From assembly GCA_049515555.1 (NCBI GenBank), contig JBEKTY010000229.1, positions 1 through 10,358 on the forward strand: 10,358 bases of DNA, read 5' to 3'. This document shows positions 1-6,464 of the stretch, piece by piece. Position 1 is the stretch's first letter, and each line of letters begins with the position of its first letter. The translations under genes were made by a program, and so were the position numbers. The notes under the pieces were generated by a model that saw nothing but the letters and a program-made list of their open reading frames with translations, was not told the DNA's origin and ran no database searches. This stretch comes from JBEKTY01 sp049515555 (GTDB taxonomy: Bacteria; Planctomycetota; Planctomycetia; Pirellulales; Thermoguttaceae).

Positions 1-3000
1 GAAGCGAAGTAATGAAGAATCGCAGCCGGGCGGCGCTCTCTTCCACGGCCGGATGAACGATGGGCTGCACGTTGATGCCCCGCGCCAGAAGCGCGCCGGC
101 CAGCCGCAGCGCGGCCAGCGAGCTGCCCACGATGATCGGCACCACCGCCGTACCCTGGCTCGTGCCCGTGTTCATGCCCCGCGCCGTCGCCAGTGACAGG
201 AACAGCCGGGCATTCTCCTGGAGGCGGGCCACCCGCTCGGGCTGCGACTGTAGAATCCTGATCGAGGCCAGCGCCGCCGCCGCCCCCGGCGGCGGAAGGC
301 CCACGCTGAACACAAACCCCGGCACCGTGTACTTCAGGTACTCGATCAACTCCTTGCAACCGGCGATATAGCCGCCGCAACTGCCCAACGACTTGCTCAT
401 CGTCCCCATCCACAGATCGACATCGCCGCGGTCGACGGCGTAGTGCTCGCCGATGCCCGCCCCGTGTCGGCCCAGCACCCCGATCGAATGCGCCTCGTCG
501 ATCATCAACAGTGCCCGATGACGCTTCTTCACCTCGATGAAGCGGGGCAGCTCCGGGATGTCGCCGTCCATGCTGTACACGCCCTCGATCACCATCAGCA
601 CGCGGCGGTACTCGTGCCGGAACTGCTCCAGCAGCCGGTCAGCCGCCCCGGCGTCGTTATGCGTGAAGGGCCGCCGCCGGGCGCCGGAGAGCATCGCCCC
701 CTGCACAATGCTGTTGTGCGCCAGGGCGTCGTGGAGGACCAGGTCGCCGGGGCCGACCACGTGGCCGATGACGGTCTCGTTGGTGGCGTGCCCCCCAACG
801 AACGTCAGGGCCGCCCCGGTCCCCAGGAATTCAGAAATGGCCCGCTCCAGCTCCCCGTGCAGAACCTTCTCCCCCGAGGCCAGCCGGCTGGCCGAAACGC
901 TGGTGCCGTAACGGTCGATGGCCTCCTTGGCCGCCTGCGACACGGCCTTGTCGCCCGATGTCCCCACGTAGTTGTAGCTGGCGAAGTTGATCAGCTCGCG
1001 GCCGCCGATCCGCGTCCGGTCGTTGGTAATCCCCTCGTGCACGCCGAAATACGGATTGAGCAGGCCCGACTTGCCCGCCAACTCCAGCCGCGACCGCAAC
1101 TGGACATATTCGGGGAAGCGGTCGAAGCGATACTGTTCGGGCGGGATCTCGCCGCCGGGGGCGTGCTCGCGCGGCGTTCGCGGCTCGCTGCCCAGATACT
1201 TCTCCGCGGCGTCGATCACCTGCCGGGTGGTCTCCAGTTCCAGCAGGATGTCCTGGGGAAAGCGGCCGCCCAACCGCTCCTCGAGCGTGGCCAGGATCTC
1301 CATCCGCTCCAGCGAATCCAGCCCCGCCTCGGCGATCGGCGAATCGAGCGTCATTCCAGCCGCCCGCTCCTTGGCCACGCGGCGGATCTCTTCCAGCACG
1401 AGCTGGGCGGTCTGAAGCTTCTTGGGCGGCCCGCCGGCCGCCGCGGGCGGCGGCTCGGAAGGCATCGCGGCGGCCTGTCTTTCGGCCCGGTCGCCGTTTT
1501 TCGACCCGGCCACTGCCGCGGCCGCCGCCGCTGGGGCCGGCCCCGCGGCGGCCGAAACCCGCTCACCCGCCGCACCGCGCACGTCGCGCACATCGTCCCG
1601 CAATCCGCCGCCGGCCCCGCTCCGCCATTGCCCTACGATCTGCAGCGTGCCCTCCAAGTACCCCTGCCGGCAGGCGTGCCGCTGAATCTTGCCGCTGGAG
1701 GTCTTCGGAACGCTGCCCGCCCGCAGCAACACGATCGCATCCACGTTCAAATCGTGCTCGACCGCCACCGCCCGGCAGATGGCCTGGAAAACGGCGTCCG
1801 GCCGGCCGTGTTTGTGGCGCTCGATCTCGAAGGCCACCACGAGCTCCTCGCGGCCCTCCCGCTCCACGGTGAATACCGCCCCGCAATCGGCCCGCAAACG
1901 CGGGTGGCACTCCTGAACCGTCAGCTCGACGTCCTGCGGATAGTAATTCACGCCGCGAATGATAATCAGGTCCTTCAGCCGTCCCGTCACGAAGAGCTCG
2001 CCCTCGTGCACGAAACCCAGGTCGCCCGTCCGCAGGAACGGCCCCTCGCCGCTGTGCTTCAACCGGGCCTGGAACGTGGCGGCCGTGCTTTCCGGCTGCC
2101 GCCAGTAGCCCTGGGCGATGCTCGGGCCGCCGACCCAGACCTCGCCGATCCGGCCGGGCGGGCAAAGCGTCCGCCGCTCCGGATCGGCGATCACGATTCG
2201 TTGATCGGGCAGCGTTTCTCCGCATCCCACCAGGTCCCGCGACCCGGCGGCCGACGGCTCGACCTCGCGGGCCAGATTCTCGGCCAGCCCCTGGGCATCG
2301 AAGCTGCGAATCACCGGCGGCCGGGCCACGTAGCCGCCCGCCACGATCAACGTCGCCTCGGCCAGGCCGTAGCAAGGATAAAACGCCTCGGGCCGGAAAC
2401 CGCACGGCCCGAAGGCCTCGGCAAACCGCCGCAGCGTCTCGGCCCGCACCGGCTCCGCCCCGTTGAACGCCACCCGCCAGTTGCTCAAATCCAGCGTCTT
2501 CCGCTGCTCGGGCGTGATCTTCCGCACGCACAGATCGTAAGCGAAGTTCGGGCCGCCGCTGGTGGTCCCCTTGAACCGCGAAATCGCCGACAACCAGCGA
2601 AACGGCTTCTGCAGGAACGTCATCGGCGACATGAGTACGCTGGGCCGGCCCACGTATAGCGGCTGCAAGATCCCGCCGATCAGGCCCATGTCATGGTAAC
2701 TCGGCAGCCAGAACACACCCGTCCCCGACCGCGTGTGCTCGAACGCGCTGGCGATCAGGGCCGAGTTGTGCACCAGGTTGGCGTGGTTCAGCATGACGCC
2801 CTTGGGGGCCCCGGTCGAGCCCGACGTGTACTGGAGGAACGCCAACGTCTCGCCGTGCACGTCGGGCCACTGCCACGCGGCATCCATCCCGTCCGGAACG
2901 TTGCACGTGTCCAGCCAGACAAGTTGCTTCAGGTGCGGGGTCTGGTGGATCAGGCCCTCGACCCGGCCCAGCACGGCGCCGGTGGTCAGCGCCACCTTGG

Positions 3001-3376
3001 CCTCCGCGTCGTCGGCAATCGCCTGAATCCGCGCCAGCGAGCGGTTCCGCCGCGGGGGATAGACCGGCACCGCCACCACGCCGGCATACAGGCACCCGAA
3101 AAACCCGGTAATGAAGTCCAGCCCGGGCGGATACAGCAGCAGGGCCCGTTGGCCGGCCAGTCGCAGCGACTCCAGCCACCCGCCGATCGCCCGCGCCTGC
3201 CGGTCCAATTCCCCGTAGGTCAACGAGATTCGCTCATTCTCACCGTCCACCAGGTACACGAACGCCGTCTCTTTCGGCTGGCAGCGGGCGCGGTGCCTGA
3301 CCAGCTCGACCAGGGTCGAAGGGCCAAAGAACGTTCCCGGCAATTGATCTAGATGCGCCACGCAGATACTCGGCAC
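1..3376 (-). CDS. FAAL-ACP-alpha-oxoamine synthase fusion (runs off left edge)
   Basis: This single reading frame gives 1125 codons and stays open at the window edge. Residues about 20-585 are an adenylating fatty-acyl-AMP ligase. Its A3 loop is TSGSTGAPKG (184-193), followed by FAAL-like HDMGLIGGIL, GGPNFAYDLC, LIIIRGVNYYPQDVE, and the A10 lysine K563 in KTSSGKIQ. An Ala/Pro-rich linker (about 603-653) leads to an ACP (about 654-725) with the phosphopantetheine serine S688 in AGLDSLE. From about 745 onward is a fold-type I PLP alpha-oxoamine synthase: stacking H887 (AHNS), D960 (DEAH), and Schiff-base K995 (GTMSKSLGSCGG). It ends in RLRFFITSL, close to the usual end of the fold, so about 20-40 residues are probably missing. 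Inferred reaction: ATP-dependent activation of a free fatty acid, transfer to the ACP, then decarboxylative condensation with an amino acid. The domain lacks the IRPPTVP signature of BioF, so it is not the biotin enzyme. GTG at 3376 is chosen because it leaves a short leader before the FAAL fold. No Shine-Dalgarno is visible. The amino acid used cannot be read from sequence. Confidence 0.93.
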   Translation of the reverse strand, partial: MPSICVAHLDQLPGTFFGPSTLVELVRHRARCQPKETAFVYLVDGENERISLTYGELDRQARAIGGWLESLRLAGQRALLLYPPGLDFITGFFGCLYAGVVAVPVYPPRRNRSLARIQAIADDAEAKVALTTGAVLGRVEGLIHQTPHLKQLVWLDTCNVPDGMDAAWQWPDVHGETLAFLQYTSGSTGAPKGVMLNHANLVHNSALIASAFEHTRSGTGVFWLPSYHDMGLIGGILQPLYVGRPSVLMSPMTFLQKPFRWLSAISRFKGTTSGGPNFAYDLCVRKITPEQRKTLDLSNWRVAFNGAEPVRAETLRRFAEAFGPCGFRPEAFYPCYGLAEATLIVAGGYVARPPVIRSFDAQGLAENLAREVEPSAAGSRDLVGCGETLPDQRIVIADPERRTLCPPGRIGEVWVGGPSIAQGYWRQPESTAATFQARLKHSGEGPFLRTGDLGFVHEGELFVTGRLKDLIIIRGVNYYPQDVELTVQECHPRLRADCGAVFTVEREGREELVVAFEIERHKHGRPDAVFQAICRAVAVEHDLNVDAIVLLRAGSVPKTSSGKIQRHACRQGYLEGTLQIVGQWRSGAGGGLRDDVRDVRGAAGERVSAAAGPAPAAAAAAVAGSKNGDRAERQAAAMPSEPPPAAAGGPPKKLQTAQLVLEEIRRVAKERAAGMTLDSPIAEAGLDSLERMEILATLEERLGGRFPQDILLELETTRQVIDAAEKYLGSEPRTPREHAPGGEIPPEQYRFDRFPEYVQLRSRLELAGKSGLLNPYFGVHEGITNDRTRIGGRELINFASYNYVGTSGDKAVSQAAKEAIDRYGTSVSASRLASGEKVLHGELERAISEFLGTGAALTFVGGHATNETVIGHVVGPGDLVLHDALAHNSIVQGAMLSGARRRPFTHNDAGAADRLLEQFRHEYRRVLMVIEGVYSMDGDIPELPRFIEVKKRHRALLMIDEAHSIGVLGRHGAGIGEHYAVDRGDVDLWMGTMSKSLGSCGGYIAGCKELIEYLKYTVPGFVFSVGLPPPGAAAALASIRILQSQPERVARLQENARLFLSLATARGMNTGTSQGTAVVPIIVGSSLAALRLAGALLARGINVQPIVHPAVEESAARLRFFITSL

Positions 3377-3420
3377 GGTTTTTCGGTGTGCAAAGCCGGC
3401 CCGACCGCCACCACCCTTGT

Positions 3421-3449
3421 ATTTTATTGATTAGGGCTCCGGTACGCAA
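3421..3449 (-). promoter_or_regulatory. Candidate sigma70-like promoter for the FAAL fusion gene
   Basis: On the minus strand, TTGCGT (3449-3444) lies 17 bases before TAAAAT (3426-3421). The -10 matches five of six consensus bases and the -35 matches three. Transcription would start near 3414, giving a leader of about 38 bases before the GTG at 3376. This is the only AT-rich patch in the 118-base gap after the methyltransferase gene. The call rests on spacing and the -10 alone. Confidence 0.35.
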
Positions 3450-3488
3450 TCGGACCTTGGTTAACGATCGGGGGGCATCGGCATATTG

Positions 3489-3506
3489 CCCGGGCTATGG
3501 CCCGGG
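3489..3506. terminator. Small GC hairpin at the methyltransferase stop
   Basis: CCCGGGC (3489-3495) and GCCCGGG (3500-3506) form a 7-bp stem with a 4-base loop. It overlaps the TAG stop of the methyltransferase at 3495-3497. No T-run follows on either strand, so intrinsic termination is uncertain. It may simply be part of the neighbouring repeat. Confidence 0.25.
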
Positions 3507-6179
3507 AATTTGCCCGCCGCCGCGGGTGCCACTGCTGGCTTGTCCAGCAGTGCGGAAAACATGGTTGGACGGGCCCACCGTGCCACTCGCCGCGACATCC
3601 AATGCCCCGCGGCCGAGCAGTTCGGCGGCCAGCCGATCGGCGCGGGCCTGGACGGCTTTCAGTTCGTCGGCATTTTCGGGCGAAAGAAATGAACTCGCCC
3701 GTTTCCGGGGTGAAGGGCCGGCTGCCGGGTCGATCCCGGGGCCCAGCGCTGCCCGATGTGCCTGGCGGCTGAGCGCGGCCAGCGCCAGGTGTCGCTCGTC
3801 GCCAGGATTGAAGCGGCCGATGGGGAGGAAGTCGAGCATGCCGGGCGCGCCGAAACCCTTCCCCCCCGCAACACTGTACGCCGCAACCAGGAAGTGGACC
3901 AGCGAGCTGTTCAGCAGCCCACACAAATAGTGGGCCTCATCGGTCGAGTGGCAGGCCACCAGCACGCAGGTTTCCTGCGGCACCACCGGCCGCCGGCCCA
4001 GCAGCGGATCGTCGATGGCTTCCAGCACGGCCGCCCGCACCTGCCGGTCCATCCGCCGCCATACCACCTTCACCGGCCAGAGCGTGTAGGCGCCGACGTT
4101 GTACATCGAATAAAACGCCTGCCGCTCCTGGTAACGCCGATAGGCGGCCCGCCGGGTCAACACCCCCTCGAAGCGTTTCAGATAGGCATAGGCTCGCGGA
4201 TAGCTCTGCCGGAACACGGCCTCATCCAGGCCGGCTCGGGTAACCACGTCCTGGACCAGCAGCAGGTGTGCCGAGGGCCGGGCGCAATAACGATCCACGT
4301 CGCCCCAACGCACCAGCGGATAGAGCAGGTCCGACTCGATGACCGTCTCAACCGCTTCGACGCCGCCCCGGCCGCTGCCGGCCAGGTTCCGCACCCGCAC
4401 GCCATGGGCGGCACTGCCCAGCACTTCCAGCCAATAGACGGCGTTGGCGCCGCCGCTGTTGGCGCCCAGGTGGGCCGTGTAGTCCGCGCGGCCCACGAGC
4501 CGCCCGGGATCATCCGGCCAGCTTGCGGGCCACACCAGCCAGGGCGAGCTGCGACGCGCCGGCTCGATCGGCCGGGCCAGGCACGCCTCCGGCCGCCCCG
4601 GCGACACGCCACACGGCAGCCACTTCACGTAGCGCACCGGATATTCAGTCGGCTCGCCCTTTTCCAGCACGATGCTGCTCGTCCAGTTGGCGGCGTCGAA
4701 CGGCCGGGTGGACACGAAATCGTCTACCCGCAGCACCCGCAGCCACGGGCCGTCGGCCCCCAGCCGGAAGCGGCGGAACCCGTCGCCGGCGCCCTTCGTC
4801 TGAAACACCGTCTGCGTGACCACCATCCCCAACCGGCCGCCGGACCGAAGGTACCGATCGGCACTCACATACAGCATCAGCATCGAAAGGTCTTTCTTGC
4901 CGCCGCCATGCCGGGCCTCGCGGCCCGACAGCGAGAACAGACCATATCGCTCCCACAACGGCTTGCTGGCCTGCCGGTATTCAACCGGCAGGTTGTCCCA
5001 CGCGATCCAGGGCGGATTGCCCACCACGTAATCGAACCCGCCGGCCGGAACGAATGACGCGGGGACGCGGGGACAGGGGGACGCGGCGACGGGGGCCACC
5101 TCGGCAGTCTCCGCGCGTGCGCGTCTCCGCGTCTCCGCGTCCTCCGCCCGCTCCCCCAAGATCGAATCGCACTGATAAACCGGAATCGCCACCACTTCGT
5201 CCGGCGGCAGCAGGTCGGCAATCGCCAGGAGATAATTCGCCCGCGCAGTCAGCACCGCCAACGGATGCAGGTCCAATCCGACGACCTGATCGAGAATCTT
5301 CCGGCAGCCACGCTCATCGCCGGACCCCAGCCGGGCCCGCAGTCGCCCAATCGCTGCCAGCAGAAACGTGCCCGAGCCGCACGCCGGGTCGAGCAACCGC
5401 GACTGCGGCTCCCCTTGATACCCGGCCTGGTCCAGCACGTGGTCGGCCAGCCAGTCGGGCGTGTAGTATTCGCCCAGCGCGTGTCGCACCGATCGGGGGA
5501 ACATGCTCTGATACAGCGGCTTAAGAGGATCCCGCTGACCATTAAGAAGGTCCCGCTGACCACTAAAAGGATCCCGCTCACCACGCTGGGCGGCGCCAAG
5601 CCCCGCTGGCTCCCACGGCAACAACTCCGCGGCCAACCGGACGACGGCCTGCTCGATCGCTTCGGACCACTCGGCCGCGTACCACGCCAGGGGCCCGCTC
5701 GGCCCCGGATCGGCGACCCCCAGCCGCTGGAAAAGCCCGCCGCTTTCCAACTCCGCCGTCTCCCGCCGCACCGCCTGGCCGGCGCTGGCGGTCCAGATCC
5801 GCCGCGTCGGCGACTCGACCCCCCGCACCCCGGCGACAGCCTGGCCGACCAGCAGCTTGACGACCAGGGCATACCAGGTTTGCACGGCAAAGAGCAGGCT
5901 TTCGGGGCTCCAACCGTGCGTCGCCAGGCCGTAAGTCTTGGCCAGCGGCTCGATCCGTTCCGCTCGCCCAGGCCAGTCGGCACCGCAGGTCACTCGAAAG
6001 ATCGCACCCCACTCCGCAAGCGCCGACGCGGTTGCGGGCCTCTGGCTGCTCGACAGGGCTTCGTACAGGGCTCGAACGCCCAACCGGGTCGGCCCAGAGC
6101 GGCCGCCGATCTGTCGGGCCAACCACTCACCCGGCCCCTGGTCGGCCGGCAAAACTTCCGCAGCGCGACTTCTACCCAT
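3495..6179 (-). CDS. N6-adenine DNA methyltransferase, gamma-type, no visible nuclease domain
   Basis: This 894-residue protein is predicted to transfer a methyl group from S-adenosylmethionine to adenine N6 in a specific DNA site. In order it has a helical N-terminal region (about 1-200), a GEYYTPDWLA motif (236-245), the SAM-binding loop DPACGSGTFL (264-273), GLDLHPLAVLTARANYLL (from 301), and the catalytic NPPW (388-391) in FDYVVGNPPWIAWDN. A C-terminal part resembles the target-recognition half of type IIG/Eco57I-like enzymes (WPVKVVWRRM, LLNSSLVHFLV). No PD-(D/E)XK motif is evident at the N-terminus. No restriction subunit lies nearby, so it may be an orphan methylase or part of a system outside the window. 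ATG at 6179 is preferred over an in-frame GTG at 6257, because the extra 26 residues are translated interspersed repeat. Oddities: three 7-residue repeats at 5524-5586, a repeat-like insertion at about residues 345-376, and a C-terminus running through a palindromic repeat. Confidence 0.88.
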   Translation of the reverse strand: MGRSRAAEVLPADQGPGEWLARQIGGRSGPTRLGVRALYEALSSSQRPATASALAEWGAIFRVTCGADWPGRAERIEPLAKTYGLATHGWSPESLLFAVQTWYALVVKLLVGQAVAGVRGVESPTRRIWTASAGQAVRRETAELESGGLFQRLGVADPGPSGPLAWYAAEWSEAIEQAVVRLAAELLPWEPAGLGAAQRGERDPFSGQRDLLNGQRDPLKPLYQSMFPRSVRHALGEYYTPDWLADHVLDQAGYQGEPQSRLLDPACGSGTFLLAAIGRLRARLGSGDERGCRKILDQVVGLDLHPLAVLTARANYLLAIADLLPPDEVVAIPVYQCDSILGERAEDAETRRRARAETAEVAPVAASPCPRVPASFVPAGGFDYVVGNPPWIAWDNLPVEYRQASKPLWERYGLFSLSGREARHGGGKKDLSMLMLYVSADRYLRSGGRLGMVVTQTVFQTKGAGDGFRRFRLGADGPWLRVLRVDDFVSTRPFDAANWTSSIVLEKGEPTEYPVRYVKWLPCGVSPGRPEACLARPIEPARRSSPWLVWPASWPDDPGRLVGRADYTAHLGANSGGANAVYWLEVLGSAAHGVRVRNLAGSGRGGVEAVETVIESDLLYPLVRWGDVDRYCARPSAHLLLVQDVVTRAGLDEAVFRQSYPRAYAYLKRFEGVLTRRAAYRRYQERQAFYSMYNVGAYTLWPVKVVWRRMDRQVRAAVLEAIDDPLLGRRPVVPQETCVLVACHSTDEAHYLCGLLNSSLVHFLVAAYSVAGGKGFGAPGMLDFLPIGRFNPGDERHLALAALSRQAHRAALGPGIDPAAGPSPRKRASSFLSPENADELKAVQARADRLAAELLGRGALDVAASGTVGPSNHVFRTAGQASSGTRGGGQIPGP
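3524..3552. repeat. Palindromic repeat (CACTGCTGG / CCAGCAGTG) within the methyltransferase 3' end
   Basis: Perfect 9-base arms CACTGCTGG (3530-3538) and CCAGCAGTG (3544-3552) flank the loop CTTGT, preceded by GGGTGC. I recall similar CACTGCTGG palindromes as scattered elements in planctomycete genomes, but this copy is the only one in the window. It encodes part of the last 30 residues of the methyltransferase (…GQASSGT…), which look unrelated to the enzyme fold. Confidence 0.5.
5057..5143. repeat. Imperfect inverted repeat in frame inside the methyltransferase
   Basis: The + strand holds several GGACGCGG-like units at 5057-5086. The opposite-strand counterpart (CGCGTCTCCGCGTC units) lies at about 5120-5143. 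The best 22-base comparison of the arms matches at about 17 positions. The segment encodes about residues 345-376 (AEDAETRRRARAETAEV, then a Pro/Ala/Ser stretch). It falls between SILGER and FDYVVGNPPW, where gamma-type methylases normally run straight into motif IV. Insertion of a mobile palindromic repeat is inferred, not proven. Confidence 0.45.
5524..5586. repeat. Three 21-bp tandem repeats in the methyltransferase linker
   Basis: Units at 5524-5544, 5545-5565 and 5566-5586 share the core GG(A/T)CCCGCT(G/C)ACCA. Each encodes seven residues (ERDPFSG, QRDLLNG, QRDPLKP). They lie just before the GEYYTPDW motif, so they sit in a linker. Changes in copy number would keep the frame. Confidence 0.75.
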
Positions 6180-6186
6180 GCGGCCA

Positions 6187-6216
6187 ATTATCCCCGAAGC
6201 TCGGCGGCGGTGCCAG
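6187..6216 (-). promoter_or_regulatory. Candidate promoter for the methyltransferase, possibly leaderless
   Basis: On the minus strand, CTGGCA (6216-6211, four of six -35 matches) is followed 18 bases later by GATAAT (6192-6187, five of six -10 matches). Only seven bases separate the -10 from the ATG at 6179. Transcription would therefore start at or beside the A of ATG, and no ribosome-binding site is present. Confidence 0.35.
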
Positions 6217-6223
6217 TTGCAGA

Positions 6224-6250
6224 GTGAGTCGAGCGCAGCGAGCCCCACCA
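6224..6250. repeat. Interspersed repeat A, copy 1
   Basis: The core TCGAGCGCAGCGAGCCCCAC is shared with copies at 6296-6325 and 10327-10358. This copy has GTGAG in place of GTGGG at its left edge. It is an imperfect palindrome. Read on the minus strand it is open and encodes VGLAALDSL, which is why the methyltransferase frame extends upstream through it. Confidence 0.75.
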
Positions 6251-6295
6251 GAACCACGACGGACGACGGACGGAAGCCTTGCAGACTTGTAGCTT

Positions 6296-6325
6296 GTAGG
6301 GTGGGTCGAGCACAGCGAGCCCCAC
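6296..6325. repeat. Interspersed repeat A, copy 2
   Basis: It begins GTAGGGTGGGTCGAGC and ends GAGCCCCAC. It differs from the 10327 copy by one base in the core (CACAG for CGCAG). It has the same orientation as the other copies and lies in the gap between the beta-propeller and methyltransferase genes. Confidence 0.8.
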
Positions 6326-6375
6326 AGGCACGGAGTTAAGCGATTGGAGAGTTACAGGTTGCGGATGGCCCGGTC

Positions 6376-6396
6376 CCCTCTCCCTCCGGGAGAGGG
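6376..6396. terminator. Strong 9-bp hairpin downstream of the beta-propeller gene
   Basis: CCCTCTCCC (6376-6384) and GGGAGAGGG (6388-6396) pair perfectly around a TCC loop. It lies about 70 bases past the stop of the beta-propeller gene on the minus strand. No T-tract follows. It could end or protect that transcript, or be another interspersed palindrome. Confidence 0.4.
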
Positions 6397-6426
6397 CTAA
6401 CAAGCGCTTATCAGCGTTCCGGCTCG

Positions 6427-6464
6427 CGCCCTTCCGCCCTCCGCCTTCGCCCTTCCGCCTTGCG
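6427..6464. repeat. Degenerate pyrimidine-rich tract
   Basis: Near-repeats of CGCCCTTCCGCC run up to the stop codon of the beta-propeller gene, purine-rich on the minus strand. It looks like slippage-prone low-complexity sequence. I see no gene or recognised site in it. Confidence 0.5.

Noticed and set aside
443..2659. A 738-codon open frame on the plus strand
   Set aside because: It is antisense to the FAAL-ACP-oxoamine gene, whose motifs are unmistakable. The translation is Arg/Pro/Leu-rich with no domain, as expected from GC-rich antisense.
3756..5057. A 433-codon plus-strand frame
   Set aside because: It is antisense to the methyltransferase and has no recognisable motif.
5524..5586. 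A possible short CRISPR-like array
   Set aside because: The units are 21 bp, directly adjacent without spacers, and lie within a coding frame.
6180..6257. Upstream GTG start that would lengthen the methyltransferase by 26 residues
   Set aside because: The added residues are a translation of interspersed repeat A, copy 1, and the ATG at 6179 has a promoter-like sequence just before it.
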